From: Macrococcus hajekii
GTDB taxonomy: Bacteria; Bacillota; Bacilli; Staphylococcales; Staphylococcaceae
DNA: 64,000 nt
Assembly: GCF_004359505.1 (NCBI RefSeq)
Contig: NZ_SCWE01000001.1
Coordinates: 124,001 to 188,000 of the forward strand
Reading direction: 5' to 3'
This document shows, in pieces, positions 9,647 to 19,332 of this stretch (its first letter is position 1; each line of letters starts with the position of its first letter). The notes beneath the pieces were generated by a model, which was not told where the DNA came from, did no database searches, and was given only the letters and a program-made list of their open reading frames with translations. The translations under genes and the position numbers were made by a program.

Positions 9647-10374
9647 TAGAAATGAGAGATATTCGTAAGAGTTTCGGTGATAAAGAAGTTATTAAAGGAA
9701 TTGATTTAGATGTTGGTGACGGCGAAGTGGTCGTTCTGATCGGGCGAAGTGGTTCAGGAAAAACAACATTACTGCGTATGATGAATGCACTCGAACTTCC
9801 AACAGTGGGTACTGTGACCGTGGATGGCATCAGCTATACGAACAACAGTAAGAAGAGCCAGATCGCCGTGCGCAGAAAATCCGGGATGGTCTTTCAGAAC
9901 TATCAATTGTTCCCTCATATGACAGCACTTGAGAATGTCATGGAAGGTTTGACAATGGTTAAAAAGATGCCCAAGCAGGAGGCGAGAGCAGTGGCTGAAG
10001 AACTGCTCCGTAAAGTAGGACTGGAACAAGCAGCCGACCAATATCCGGCAGGCCTCTCAGGTGGTCAGCAGCAGCGTGTCGGTATTGCACGTGCACTTGC
10101 GATGAACCCGAAAGTAATGCTGTTTGATGAACCGACTTCAGCACTTGATCCTGAGCTGGTGAATGATGTACTGAATGTGATGATTGACCTCGCAAAGGAG
10201 GGGATGACAATGGTGATAGTCACGCATGAGATGAATTTTGCTAAAAATGTAGCAAGTCGAATCGCATTTATTCATGAAGGACAGATCGCTGAAACGGGTA
10301 CACCTCAAGAAATATTCAATCATCCACAGACTGAACCGTTAAAACGATTCTTCAATATCATAGAAAAAAATTAA
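9643..10374 (+). CDS. tcyC: Amino-acid ABC transporter ATP-binding protein (TcyC-like)
   Basis: A 243-residue ABC ATPase. It has Walker A GRSGSGKT (residues 34-41), the Q-loop [11 protein letters not shown], signature [15 protein letters not shown], Walker [14 protein letters not shown] and the switch histidine in MVIVTHEM. This is the polar amino-acid uptake (PAAT) subtype, matching the two genes before it. ATG 9643 overlaps the permease stop, and AAAGGAAG upstream serves as the ribosome site. A strong terminator follows directly. Confidence 0.93.
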   Translation: MIEMRDIRKSFGDKEVIKGIDLDVGDGEVVVLIGRSGSGKTTLLRMMNALELPTVGTVTVDGISYTNNSKKSQIAVRRKSGMVFQNYQLFPHMTALENVMEGLTMVKKMPKQEARAVAEELLRKVGLEQAADQYPAGLSGGQQQRVGIARALAMNPKVMLFDEPTSALDPELVNDVLNVMIDLAKEGMTMVIVTHEMNFAKNVASRIAFIHEGQIAETGTPQEIFNHPQTEPLKRFFNIIEKN

Positions 10375-10375
10375 G

Positions 10376-10402
10376 AGACTCAGGTTGCCTGAGTCTTTTT
10401 TT
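10376..10402 (+). terminator. Terminator of the tcyABC operon
   Basis: A perfect 9-bp stem (AGACTCAGG/CCTGAGTCT, 3-base loop) starts one base after the tcyC stop, followed by seven T. Confidence 0.92.
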
Positions 10403-10452
10403 CGCATACACATCTTTCCACTTTTATTATATACTGAACGAGAGGTGAAGGG

Positions 10453-11457
10453 ATGAAACTATATTTGAAGAGATGGTTCATAGATGGGATGAGCTATCTG
10501 GCACTGGGTCTATTCAGTTCGTTGATTATTGGTCTTATTATTGAGACGATCGGTACACAGTTAAAACCTTATTTTGATACTTCGTTATTGATTACAATCG
10601 GACAGATGGCAAAGACTTATACAGGGGCAGCAGTCGGGGTCAGCGTTGCATACGGACTCGGTGCATCACCTCTGATTATCTTTTCAAGTGTCATTACAGG
10701 GATGTACGGTTATGAGTTGGGGGGTGCAGCAGGAACTTATGTTGTTGCACTTGTGACTGCTGAAATAGGTCGACTTTACAGTGGACGCACAAAAATCGAT
10801 ATTTTGCTCACGCCGCTTCTGACGTTACTGATAGGGGCTGTTATTGCGAAATTAATAGGTCCGTTCATTGCTAGACTTATGACAGCGCTTGGTGATTTCA
10901 TCACTTTTTCGACGGATCAGCAACCGCTCCTGATGGGGATACTGGTATCACTTGTGTTCGGTATGACATTATCCAGTCCAATATCAAGCGCTGCACTTGC
11001 CTTGATGCTTGGTATTGAAGGGACTGCCGCTGCCGCTGCAACAATCGGCTGCTGCTGTCATATGATTGGTTTTGCCGTGACCAGTTACGGTGATAATGGT
11101 GTTCAGGGAATCATTGCAAATGGAATCGGAACGAGTAAAATCCAGATACCGAATTACTTGCGGAATCCTTTTATTCTGGTGCCGCCAGTTATTGCAAGCA
11201 TCATCACGGCACCTATTATGACTTTGTTCTGGCCGATGCAGAATGTAGCTGCAGGAGCAGGAATGGGTACAAGTGGATTTGTCGGACAGATTATGACGAT
11301 TAGAACAATGGGTGCTTCTGTTGAAACATGGCTTCAAATATTAATTTTTCATTTTATATTACCGGCAGTTATCAGTTATATTGTCTATAGACTGATGAAA
11401 AATGCACATATCATCAAGCCGGGTGATCAGCAAATTATGATAGGAGAGAAAACATGA
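10453..11457 (+). CDS. Orphan PTS EIIC-like membrane protein (PTS_EIIC_2 family)
   Basis: A 334-residue membrane protein with about nine to ten helices, matching the PTS_EIIC_2 type found in staphylococci and bacilli. Internal sequence such as GAAVGVSVAYGLGASPL, SSPISSAALALMLG and GFAVTSYGDNGVQGIIANG is characteristic of that family. A Cys-Cys-Cys run (GCCCHMIGF) is unusual for a membrane helix. No EIIA or EIIB gene is nearby, so sugar phosphorylation by this protein is doubtful; it may be a plain carrier. GAGAGGTGAAGGG precedes ATG 10453. It overlaps the downstream thioredoxin-like gene by four bases. The substrate is unknown. Confidence 0.8.
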   Translation: MKLYLKRWFIDGMSYLALGLFSSLIIGLIIETIGTQLKPYFDTSLLITIGQMAKTYTGAAVGVSVAYGLGASPLIIFSSVITGMYGYELGGAAGTYVVALVTAEIGRLYSGRTKIDILLTPLLTLLIGAVIAKLIGPFIARLMTALGDFITFSTDQQPLLMGILVSLVFGMTLSSPISSAALALMLGIEGTAAAAATIGCCCHMIGFAVTSYGDNGVQGIIANGIGTSKIQIPNYLRNPFILVPPVIASIITAPIMTLFWPMQNVAAGAGMGTSGFVGQIMTIRTMGASVETWLQILIFHFILPAVISYIVYRLMKNAHIIKPGDQQIMIGEKT

Positions 11458-11768
11458 AAACAATAACAAGCGTAGATCATTTTAAAGAAGTGATGCAGAA
11501 ACCGACAATTGCAATGTTTACAGCGGGATGGTGTCCTGACTGTCATTTTATCGCACCAGTTCTTCCTGAGATTGAAGCAGCACATCCGGACTATCAGTTT
11601 GTATCGATTGACCGCGATGAACTGATGGATCTTGCTATTGAATACGACGTGATGGGTATTCCGAGTTTCGTAGCTTTCAAAGAAGGAAAAGAAATCGGTC
11701 GCTTCGTCTCGAAGGATCGTAAAACGAAAGATGAGATTAATGACTTCATAGCTTCACTTGAATCATAG
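11454..11768 (+). CDS. ytpP: Thioredoxin-like protein YtpP
   Basis: A 104-residue single-domain thioredoxin fold with the redox motif GWCPDC (Cys27, Cys30) in place of the WCGPC of classical thioredoxin, a cis-proline region GIPSFVAF and a C-terminal helix. It matches Bacillus YtpP in length and neighbourhood (upstream of ytpQ and ytpR). Its start overlaps the EIIC-like gene by four bases, so they are co-translated. It is probably a cytosolic thiol reductase, specific partner unknown. Confidence 0.88.
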   Translation: MKTITSVDHFKEVMQKPTIAMFTAGWCPDCHFIAPVLPEIEAAHPDYQFVSIDRDELMDLAIEYDVMGIPSFVAFKEGKEIGRFVSKDRKTKDEINDFIASLES

Positions 11769-11799
11769 ACCACGATGGCTACCGTTCATCGTGGTTTTA
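11769..11799 (+). terminator. Terminator after ytpP
   Basis: A 9-bp perfect stem ACCACGATG/CATCGTGGT with a 9-base loop starts immediately after the stop codon. The T tract (TTTTATT) is short. Confidence 0.75.
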
Positions 11800-11839
11800 T
11801 TGTACAATGAGAGGTACATGAATTGAGGAGTGTATAGAG

Positions 11840-12700
11840 ATGAATGTCTTCGAAATACGGGACGATATAATAGAAAAACTGGATCAGTCGGAGATGAAGG
11901 TCAGCTTTGACCGTAAAGAAGAGACACTTAGAGTCGAACGTACTGATAATCATAAAGGTCTGACTATTAAACTGGCACCTATTGTCGCAAAGTATAAATC
12001 ACAAGGTGATAAAATAATCGATGAAGTCCTTTATTATATCAATGAAACAATAAAAGCGATGAAGGATGAAAGTGATAAGTCGGTTGATGATATTAAAATC
12101 ATGCCAGTCATCCGTTCGACCAGCTTTCCTAAGGAATCAGCGGGTAAAGCATTTGTTGTCACTGAACATACAGCGGAAACGAATATTTACTATGCGCTGG
12201 ACCTTGGTACAACTTATCGGCTCATTGATGAAGCACTACTGAGCGATATGAAGCTGTCAAAGGAACATGTTAAGGAGCAGGCGCTCTTTAATATCCGGAA
12301 GCTAAGCAACCCTTATAAAACTGACGAAGTAGCGGGTAATGTATTTTATTTCTTTAATTCGAATGATGGCTATGATGCAAGTCGTGTTCTGAATGAAACC
12401 CTTCTTGCTCAGTTTGACCAGAAGAAGGAAGGCGAACTGCTCGTCGCAACGCCTCATGCTGACGTATTGATCATTGCTGATATACGCAATGAGACAGGCT
12501 ATGACATTATGGCACAGATGATGATGCAGTTTTTCAGCAATGGTCTGGTACCTGTCACATCGCTTTCATTTCAGTATGACAATGGCAAGCTCACACCGGT
12601 CTTTATTCTAGGGAAAAACAATGCAAAACGAGATACAGAAGCAATCAAAAGAATCGAAGCAAACCGAAAAAAATTCGAACAGGAAAAAAAGGAGAAATAA
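11840..12700 (+). CDS. ytpQ: DUF1444 family protein YtpQ
   Basis: A 286-residue soluble protein of the DUF1444 (YtpQ) family, conserved in bacilli and staphylococci between ytpP and ytpR. No enzymatic motif is evident. Visible features are a mixed alpha/beta composition, a RSTSFP segment near residue 95 and a very charged C-terminal helix ([17 protein letters not shown]). GAGGAG lies about ten bases before ATG 11840. The ytpR start follows its stop by one base. The function is not established. Confidence 0.85.
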   Translation: MNVFEIRDDIIEKLDQSEMKVSFDRKEETLRVERTDNHKGLTIKLAPIVAKYKSQGDKIIDEVLYYINETIKAMKDESDKSVDDIKIMPVIRSTSFPKESAGKAFVVTEHTAETNIYYALDLGTTYRLIDEALLSDMKLSKEHVKEQALFNIRKLSNPYKTDEVAGNVFYFFNSNDGYDASRVLNETLLAQFDQKKEGELLVATPHADVLIIADIRNETGYDIMAQMMMQFFSNGLVPVTSLSFQYDNGKLTPVFILGKNNAKRDTEAIKRIEANRKKFEQEKKEK

Positions 12701-12701
12701 C

Positions 12702-13295
12702 ATGAATATTTTTTATAATAAGCATATTGGAGATGTCCTTCTGATTACAGTTAAGCCTGCGGAAGAGCCTTTTACTTACGAACGTTCAGGAGATGTTGTG
12801 ACTATTAAGAAAGATAATGAAATCGTCGGTTACAATGTCTTTAATGTCAGCGAACTGAATATAACGACTGACGGACAAGTGGAACTGGACGCAGCACGTG
12901 TTGAAGAAATCAATCAGTTTCTTCAAACAAAAGGACTTGAACCACTTGAAGTTGATCTGTCACCGAAGTTTGTTGTCGGCCATGTAGACACGATGGAAAA
13001 ACATCCGGATGCCGATAAGCTGAATATCTGTCAGGTCAATGTGGGTGAGGAAGTGCTTCAGATTGTCTGTGGCGCTAAAAATGTAGCAGCCGGTCAGAAT
13101 GTAGTTGTCGCAAAAGTAGGAGCGGTTATGCCTAGCGGAATGCTCATTAAGGATGCAGAACTGCGCGGTGTTCCTTCCAGTGGCATGATCTGTTCAGAAC
13201 GAGAACTAGGTCTCACTGATTCTGAGGAGAAGAAAGGGATTCTTGTACTGGATGCAGCACTTGAACCCGGCACAGATTTCTTTAAACAACTATAA
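12702..13295 (+). CDS. ytpR: YtpR, tRNA-binding-domain protein
   Basis: A 197-residue protein whose second half (from about residue 85) is the tRNA-binding OB fold also found at the N-terminus of PheT and in MetG. The motif run [35 protein letters not shown] and [13 protein letters not shown] shows this. The N-terminal DUF4479-type region is specific to YtpR. The open frame extends upstream inside ytpQ, but AAAGGAG seven bases before ATG 12702 fixes the start. The role is unknown; trans-editing or RNA binding is an inference from the domain. Confidence 0.9.
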   Translation: MNIFYNKHIGDVLLITVKPAEEPFTYERSGDVVTIKKDNEIVGYNVFNVSELNITTDGQVELDAARVEEINQFLQTKGLEPLEVDLSPKFVVGHVDTMEKHPDADKLNICQVNVGEEVLQIVCGAKNVAAGQNVVVAKVGAVMPSGMLIKDAELRGVPSSGMICSERELGLTDSEEKKGILVLDAALEPGTDFFKQL

Positions 13296-13309
13296 AGGTG
13301 TGACTGAAG

Positions 13310-16012
13310 ATGAGCTGGTTCGATAATTTATTTGGACAGGATAATAAGGAAACCGAAACACATACACAGACTGAAATCTCTGAGACACCTGATAATCAGC
13401 ATAGTGATATTTATAGACGGCCACGCGGTAAATTCCGCTTTCCGATTGATTTAGATGACAGCAGCGTTGAACAGAATACAGAAATCAGAACAGAGCAAGT
13501 GACTGAAGAACCGGTGACTGAAAAAGCGGTGATTGAAGAGAGAAAGCTGAGTCAGCAGTTCGTGAATGATGACTATTTTGAGAAGCGACGTGCACGGAAA
13601 AATCGCAACAGCCAACCACCATATGAAAAGCAATACCAAAAAGTGAAAGAAGAACCACCTCGTAAAGATTATAAGAGAGATCTACCACGTATACCTGATA
13701 AGAAGCGGACATTTACAGCAAGTGAAGTCCCTTCTGCTATATTCGGCAGTCGTAAAAACTTACAACCAAGTGATTCCAAAGTAGTGATCACACCGCTGAC
13801 AGGTAAAAAAGTCGAGAAGAAAAAACCGGAAATACCGACATATCGTCAGAAAGACAATGTAGTCAATGTGGAAAATATTTATGCCTCTCAGATTGTCGCT
13901 GAAATCCGCAAAGAACGCGAGAAAAAAATGAATGCTAAAAAAGCATTTGAAGAAGCGAGACGTCAGCAGAAAGAACAGGAAAAACTGGTTGAGATACTGA
14001 CATCAGAAACTCAGGAAGAACTCGAAATAGAAACGATTGAACTTCAGCAGGAGCAATATGTCCCTATCGAAGTTGAAGAAATTCAACTCGAGAAGGATAC
14101 ACTTGATCAAGCGTCAGAGGAGCTTGTCATTTCTGCTAAAACAACTGAACATACAGAGGAAAATCATGAAGAAGCGTCAGAAGAAGCGCAGGCTGCATCT
14201 GATGTTGTGTATACGACAGAGCGTACTGAGGATATAGAAGCAAGGAACGAAGAACAGCCTGAACAAGTACAAGACATAGTGGATGATAACGATGAACAAC
14301 GTTTAATAGAAGAGCGCACTGATGAAGTAAGTGATGATAGTGAGACGACAGTAGCTGACATATCAGATTCATCTGTCTCGCAGGGTGAAGAAGATACGAC
14401 AGCGGAAAATATTGAACACTTATATAATGATCAGCAACAAGCTGTACTTGAAGAAAAACCGGCGACTCAAGCTAAGAAAGTATCACCTTTCAATGTATTG
14501 ATGACACCATCGGATAAAAAACGTCTGATGAATCGACCGATAGAGCCTGTGAAATCTCAAACGGTCCAGCCGGGAGTTGTTAATTCAGAACCTGCTGAAA
14601 TTGAAGCGGAAAAGGCAAAACGGAAAGGGCCTAAATATCTCCTTCCGCCTGTCAGTCTGCTGACACCAGAAGAGTCGTCACATGAGAATGTAGAGTGGGT
14701 TGAGGAACAAAGGCAGCAACTGGATGAAGCTTTCTATCATTTCAATGTCCCTGCCAAAGTGGAAGAAGTGGTGATTGGACCATCCGTCACACGTTATGAA
14801 CTGTCAGTTGAAAAAGGGGTTAAAGTCAGTCGAATCACTAACCTTCAGGATGATATTAAAATGGCGCTTGCCGCAAAAGAGATTCGTATTGAAGCACCGA
14901 TTCCAGGAACTTCGCGAGTAGGTGTAGAAGTACCGAATATCAACACAAGAAAAGTGAACTTAAGTGAAGTGATCTTCAGTAAACGTTTCAAGTTTGCCGA
15001 GTCAAATCTTGTCGTTGCATTGGGCGCTAAAATCAATAATGAACCGATGCTGATGGATATTGCGAAGATGCCGCACGCCTTGATTGCAGGGGCGACAGGG
15101 TCAGGTAAATCGGTCAGTATCAATGCGATTCTTCTCTCTCTTCTGTATCGCAATAATCCGAATGAGCTCAAACTGCTGCTCATCGATCCTAAAATGGTGG
15201 AACTTGCGCCTTATAACGATCTGCCGCATTTGATTGCACCAGTCATTACTGATGTCAAAGCAGCGACTGAGAGTCTTAAATGGGTTGTTGAAGAGATGGA
15301 GAGACGTTACAAAGTGTTCTCAGATGTTCATGTACGTAATATCACAGCGTATAACCAGAAGTCTCCTTATGACAAGCGCATGCCTAAAATTGTTATTGTC
15401 ATAGATGAACTTGCTGACTTGATGATGATGGCACCTCAGGATGTTGAACATTCAATCGCACGTATTGCACAGAAAGCACGTGCAGCAGGGATTCATATGA
15501 TTCTCGCAACGCAGCGTCCATCTGTCAATGTCATAACCGGCCTGATTAAGGCCAATGTGCCAACTCGTATCGCATTTATGGTATCATCATCGATTGATTC
15601 TAGAACGATACTCGATAACGGGGGCGCTGAGAAATTACTGGGTAATGGTGATATGCTTTATCAAGGTAATGGCATGAACAAACCGATTCGTATTCAAGGC
15701 TGTTACGTCTCCGATGAAGAAATCGATGAAGTTGTTGCCTATATCAAGGAACAGGCAGAACCTAATTATTTATTCCAGGAAAAAGAACTGCTGGATAAAG
15801 TTAATGAAGTACCTCAGGATGAGCTATTCGATGAAGTCGTTCAGTTCATGCTTGAGGAAGGGCATATCTCTACTTCACAGTTGCAACGTAGATTCCAGAT
15901 CGGCTATAACCGTGCAGCTAGAATAATCGACAGTCTTGAAGCGATGGGGTATATTAGTGGAGCAAATGGCTCCAAGCCGAGAACAGTATTAATCAGTGAA
16001 AATCAAATATAG
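13310..16012 (+). CDS. sftA: DNA translocase SftA/FtsK family
   Basis: A 900-residue FtsK/SpoIIIE ATPase that pumps DNA clear of the closing septum. There is no N-terminal membrane segment, which points to the soluble SftA (YtpT) type. Residues about 1-430 are a low-complexity linker rich in Glu, Gln and Thr. The motor follows: Walker A GATGSGKS (about 594-601), Walker [15 protein letters not shown] (about 700), then [22 protein letters not shown]-terminal winged-helix gamma domain (about 835-900, [20 protein letters not shown]) reads orienting DNA motifs. It lies between ytpR and murC, as in related genomes. The acidic linker is the variable part of the family. Confidence 0.93.
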   Translation: MSWFDNLFGQDNKETETHTQTEISETPDNQHSDIYRRPRGKFRFPIDLDDSSVEQNTEIRTEQVTEEPVTEKAVIEERKLSQQFVNDDYFEKRRARKNRNSQPPYEKQYQKVKEEPPRKDYKRDLPRIPDKKRTFTASEVPSAIFGSRKNLQPSDSKVVITPLTGKKVEKKKPEIPTYRQKDNVVNVENIYASQIVAEIRKEREKKMNAKKAFEEARRQQKEQEKLVEILTSETQEELEIETIELQQEQYVPIEVEEIQLEKDTLDQASEELVISAKTTEHTEENHEEASEEAQAASDVVYTTERTEDIEARNEEQPEQVQDIVDDNDEQRLIEERTDEVSDDSETTVADISDSSVSQGEEDTTAENIEHLYNDQQQAVLEEKPATQAKKVSPFNVLMTPSDKKRLMNRPIEPVKSQTVQPGVVNSEPAEIEAEKAKRKGPKYLLPPVSLLTPEESSHENVEWVEEQRQQLDEAFYHFNVPAKVEEVVIGPSVTRYELSVEKGVKVSRITNLQDDIKMALAAKEIRIEAPIPGTSRVGVEVPNINTRKVNLSEVIFSKRFKFAESNLVVALGAKINNEPMLMDIAKMPHALIAGATGSGKSVSINAILLSLLYRNNPNELKLLLIDPKMVELAPYNDLPHLIAPVITDVKAATESLKWVVEEMERRYKVFSDVHVRNITAYNQKSPYDKRMPKIVIVIDELADLMMMAPQDVEHSIARIAQKARAAGIHMILATQRPSVNVITGLIKANVPTRIAFMVSSSIDSRTILDNGGAEKLLGNGDMLYQGNGMNKPIRIQGCYVSDEEIDEVVAYIKEQAEPNYLFQEKELLDKVNEVPQDELFDEVVQFMLEEGHISTSQLQRRFQIGYNRAARIIDSLEAMGYISGANGSKPRTVLISENQI

Positions 16013-16022
16013 GAGTGGAAAT

Positions 16023-17318
16023 ATGACTTTATATCATTTTATCGGTATTAAAGGTTCAGGTATGAGTGCACTGGCCCATATTCTTTTTGATATGGATAAT
16101 GAAGTGCAGGGCTCAGATATCGACAAACATTTTTTTACGGAAGATGCTTTAAGAGATAAAGGAATTAAAATTCTGCCTTTTGATGCAGATAATATTAAGG
16201 AAGGGATGACTGTTATTGCCGGCAATGCGTTCGGAGATGATCATCCTGAAGTTGTTCGTGCCAAGGAACTAGGTGGTGAATATTACCGCTATCATGACTT
16301 CTTAGGAGAGTTTATGAGTCAGTATACATCGATTGCTGTCACTGGTGCACATGGTAAGACATCGACAACAGGCTTATTATCTCATGTGATGAATGGGGAT
16401 AAAAAAACTTCTTATCTAATCGGTGATGGAACAGGTATGGGCCAGCTTCAAAGTGAATATTTCGCTTTTGAGGCATGTGAATATCGACGTCATTTTCTGA
16501 GCTATACGCCTGATTATGCTATTATCACGAATATTGATTTCGATCATCCTGATTACTTCAGTGGTCTTGAAGATGTATTCAACGCTTTTCAGGAAATGGC
16601 ACTTAAAGTTAAGAAGGCAGTCATTGCGTGTGGCGATGATGCCATTCTGCATGATATCAAAGTAGATATCCCCGTCTATTACTATGGATTGAATGAAGAT
16701 AACAGAGTAAGAGCTGAAAACATCAGAACGACTGCTGACGGGACAGTGTTTGATGTTCAGATTGATAATCAGTTATATGGCACATTTAAAACACCCATGT
16801 TCGGTAATCACCAAGTGCTGAATGCACTGGCAGTAATTACAGTGTGCTATCTTGAAAAGTTGGATGTCGATAACATCAAAGAAGCACTTGAACTGTTCGG
16901 CGGCGTTAAACGTCGTTTCAGTGAGAAAAAAATCAATGATCAGATTCTGATTGATGACTATGCACATCATCCGGCGGAAATTAAAGCGACGATTGAATCG
17001 GCAACTAAGAAATACCCGGATAAAAATGTAATCGCTATTTTCCAGCCGCATACGTTCTCCAGAACTGAAAAGTTCCTGCAGGAATTTGCAGATAGCTTAA
17101 AGGAAGCAGATCAAGTTTATTTATGTGAGATCTTCGGCTCTGCTCGTGAGCAGTCGGGTAAATTAACGATTCAGGATTTAGCTGACTTAATACCTGATGC
17201 CCAAGTCATTATAGAAGAACAAATTGAAAATCTTAAGTCACATGAGAATGCAGTGCTTCTTTTCATGGGTGCAGGAGATATTCAAAAATTCCAGCAAGCT
17301 TATGAAAATTTGTTATAA
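16023..17318 (+). CDS. murC: UDP-N-acetylmuramate-L-alanine ligase MurC
   Basis: A 431-residue Mur ligase that adds L-Ala to UDP-MurNAc in the cytoplasm. It has a Rossmann start [17 protein letters not shown], the ATP loop [10 protein letters not shown] (about residue 108) and the downstream [14 protein letters not shown] and FQPHTFSR motifs typical of MurC. The frame is open from 15996 inside sftA, but AGGAG eight bases before ATG 16023 sets the start, eleven bases after sftA ends. Confidence 0.96.
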   Translation: MTLYHFIGIKGSGMSALAHILFDMDNEVQGSDIDKHFFTEDALRDKGIKILPFDADNIKEGMTVIAGNAFGDDHPEVVRAKELGGEYYRYHDFLGEFMSQYTSIAVTGAHGKTSTTGLLSHVMNGDKKTSYLIGDGTGMGQLQSEYFAFEACEYRRHFLSYTPDYAIITNIDFDHPDYFSGLEDVFNAFQEMALKVKKAVIACGDDAILHDIKVDIPVYYYGLNEDNRVRAENIRTTADGTVFDVQIDNQLYGTFKTPMFGNHQVLNALAVITVCYLEKLDVDNIKEALELFGGVKRRFSEKKINDQILIDDYAHHPAEIKATIESATKKYPDKNVIAIFQPHTFSRTEKFLQEFADSLKEADQVYLCEIFGSAREQSGKLTIQDLADLIPDAQVIIEEQIENLKSHENAVLLFMGAGDIQKFQQAYENLL

Positions 17319-17339
17319 TGGTCATTAATATGTTTTAAG

Positions 17340-17372
17340 CCCTTTGACAAGGGTATTATGAAAGAGTAAATT
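17340..17372 (+). promoter_or_regulatory. Promoter of the DUF948 gene
   Basis: The -35 TTGACA (17344-17349) and -10 TAAATT (17367-17372) have an ideal 17-base spacer. The -35 lies within a small inverted repeat CCCTT-TGAC-AAGGG (17340-17353). Confidence 0.65.
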
Positions 17373-17402
17373 AAGGATAACCACATTTAGGAGGGACTCA
17401 AT

Positions 17403-17945
17403 ATGGAATGGATTTTACCTATCGCCGGTATTATCGCTGCAATCGCATTTTTGATTCTGTGTATCGGTATCGTCATCGTATTACTTTCAGTTAAGAAAAA
17501 TTTAGACCACGTTGCAAAAACGTTGGACGGTGTAGAAGGACAGATTCAAGGTATCACTCGTGAATCAACTGACTTATTACACAAAACAAACCGTCTTGCT
17601 GAAGATGTTCAAGACAAATCAGCTCGTCTGAATACAGTAGTGGATGCTGTTCAAGGTATCGGTGGTACTGTGAACAACTTAAACAGCTCTGTAGACCGTG
17701 TAACTACATCTATCACACACAATATTGCTAACAACAAAGATCAGATTGCACAAGTTGTACAATGGTCTAACGTAGCGATGGAAGTTGCTGATAAATGGAA
17801 GATGAGAAAAGAACGTCGCAATGCTTATGACTTTTCAAATCAAGTTGCTGTTAACGACACAAACCGTGAAGTATTCAACAAAGATACAGCAAATTACCAC
17901 AATGTAGATGATGACAGAATTAATGCAGGTTTGAATAATAAATAA
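17403..17945 (+). CDS. DUF948 membrane-anchored coiled-coil protein
   Basis: A 180-residue protein with one N-terminal membrane helix (residues about 4-28, LPIAGIIAAIAFLILCIGIV), then a long amphipathic helix with regularly spaced hydrophobics. This is the DUF948 (YtxG-like) pattern. The tail is polar and Asn/Asp-rich. GGAGGGACTCAAT precedes ATG 17403. In Bacillus the ytxG-ytxH pair is sigma-B controlled; here a sigma-A-like promoter is seen at 17344. The next gene is also YtxH-type, supporting an envelope or general-stress module. Confidence 0.82.
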   Translation: MEWILPIAGIIAAIAFLILCIGIVIVLLSVKKNLDHVAKTLDGVEGQIQGITRESTDLLHKTNRLAEDVQDKSARLNTVVDAVQGIGGTVNNLNSSVDRVTTSITHNIANNKDQIAQVVQWSNVAMEVADKWKMRKERRNAYDFSNQVAVNDTNREVFNKDTANYHNVDDDRINAGLNNK

Positions 17946-17965
17946 GTTTAAATAGTTTAATAATG

Positions 17966-18003
17966 GGAATATACTAGCTAAATAAGTATATTCCTATTTT
18001 TTA
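17966..18003 (+). terminator. Terminator or attenuator between DUF948 and ytxH
   Basis: A 10-bp stem GGAATATACT/AGTATATTCC with a 9-base loop is followed by TATTTTTTA. It lies just before the ribosome site of the next gene, so it may reduce read-through rather than end the operon. Confidence 0.75.
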
Positions 18004-18025
18004 TATCTTAAGGAGGACAATAAAC

Positions 18026-19243
18026 ATGGTTAACACTTACAACAGAGAACTTAGAAATGGTAGAAATGATGAATCAGTGACAGTTTACAGATCAAACGGT
18101 GAACATTCTTACAATGATAAGAATCATAATTTATATAACCGTGATTTAGAAACTCATACTGTAAAGGAATACGAAGTACAATGTAAAAATACGATGGCAC
18201 GTGATTTTACATTTGGCCTTACAGCAGGTTTAGCACTTGGTACACTTGCAGGTCTATTATTAGCGCCTAAACCAGGCCGTGATTTAAAAAATGATATCAA
18301 TAGTAAAGTTATTTCATTAAAAGACAATGCTGCAAATTCAGCAGATAAAGATTCAAATGAGCCTTCAAAAACAGATGAAATTAAAAACAAAGTGACTGAA
18401 AAAGTCAGCGAAGTAAAAGATAAAGCACTTGAAATTAAAGAACAAGTTGTGCAAAGAGCAGGCGAAGTAAAAGAGCAGGCTGCTCAAAAAACAGAAGAAG
18501 TGAAACAAAAAGCAGGCGAAGTAAAAGAACAGGCTGCTCAAAAAGCGGGCGAAGTGAAAGAACAAGCTCAAGTGAAAAAAGAAGAAGTGAAACAAAAAGC
18601 AGACGAAGCAAAAGAGAAAGCTGCACCTAAAGTAGAAGCAGCGAAAGAACAGGCTGCTCAAAAAGCAGGCGAAGTAAAAGAACAAGCTGCTCAAAAAACA
18701 GAAGAAGTGAAACAAAAAGCAGACGAAGCAAAAGAGAAAGCTGCACCTAAAGTAGAAGCAGCGAAAGAACAGGCTGCTCAAAAAGCGGACGAAGTGAAAG
18801 AAAAAGCGGCACAAAAGGCAGACGAAACAAAAGAAAAAGCGCAAGCTAAAAAAGAAGAAGTAAAACAAAAAGCAGAAGAGAAAAAAGAAGAAAAGAAAAA
18901 CGAATCAACACAACCTCATTCAAATATTAAAGTGGTTGAAGTAGATGACAAAGATATTGATAATACTGATGTTAAAACAAATAATCAGTCAAAAAATAAG
19001 GCAGCAGATCAAGATGCTTTAGCTGCACAACGCCGCGCTATTAAAGAAGAAGTTAATGATGAGACTTTATCTGAACCTTTAGCAGTAGTAGACAAAGATA
19101 CTGATAGCAATATCAATGACTACAAAGAAAACAATGTGAGCGGCAATGTTAATAAAAAAGGTCAAAATAACAACAATAAAAATAACAATAGCAATAAAAA
19201 TGGCAATAACAATAATAACAACCGCAAAGGTAAAAACAAATAA
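18026..19243 (+). CDS. YtxH-domain protein with long LEA-like helical repeats
   Basis: A 405-residue protein. Residues 1-55 are polar. A hydrophobic YtxH segment (FGLTAGLALGTLAGLLLAPK) covers about residues 66-85. Residues about 110-295 are an uninterrupted Lys/Glu/Ala/Gln helix built from 11- and 22-residue units such as KEQAAQKAGEV. This composition resembles group 3 LEA and apolipoprotein repeats. The tail (about 310-405) is acidic and then almost pure Asn/Lys. AAGGAGG lies ten bases before ATG 18026. It is probably membrane-tethered and involved in stress or surface protection, which is inference. Repeat number is likely variable between strains. Confidence 0.8.
   Translation: MVNTYNRELRNGRNDESVTVYRSNGEHSYNDKNHNLYNRDLETHTVKEYEVQCKNTMARDFTFGLTAGLALGTLAGLLLAPKPGRDLKNDINSKVISLKDNAANSADKDSNEPSKTDEIKNKVTEKVSEVKDKALEIKEQVVQRAGEVKEQAAQKTEEVKQKAGEVKEQAAQKAGEVKEQAQVKKEEVKQKADEAKEKAAPKVEAAKEQAAQKAGEVKEQAAQKTEEVKQKADEAKEKAAPKVEAAKEQAAQKADEVKEKAAQKADETKEKAQAKKEEVKQKAEEKKEEKKNESTQPHSNIKVVEVDDKDIDNTDVKTNNQSKNKAADQDALAAQRRAIKEEVNDETLSEPLAVVDKDTDSNINDYKENNVSGNVNKKGQNNNNKNNNSNKNGNNNNNNRKGKNK
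18580..18786 (+). repeat. 87-bp exact direct repeat, period 120 bp, inside ytxH
   Basis: Bases 18580-18666 and 18700-18786 are identical. They sit within a wider region (about 18440-18900) of degenerate 33/66-bp repeats. The 120-bp period equals 40 codons, so unequal recombination would keep the frame. Confidence 0.9.
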
Positions 19244-19269
19244 TAAGTGATTACAGTAATCCTGTGATA

Positions 19270-19303
19270 AAATAGTAGGGTGATTCTCACCCTGCTATTT
19301 TTT
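19270..19303 (+). terminator. Terminator after ytxH
   Basis: A 14-bp stem (AAATAGTAGGGTGA/TCACCCTGCTATTT, one G-T pair) with a 3-base loop is followed by T. Confidence 0.88.
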
Positions 19304-19332
19304 GTTGAAATTTTTAATTAAGAGGTGTACAG

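Noticed and set aside
18365-18868. 167-residue minus-strand ORF rich in Phe and Leu
   Set aside because: It is the complement of the Lys/Glu-rich ytxH repeats; such composition is an automatic mirror. No ribosome site supports it.
18440-18900. Regular repeats that could be mistaken for a CRISPR array
   Set aside because: Repeats are contiguous, coding and in frame, with no unique spacers.
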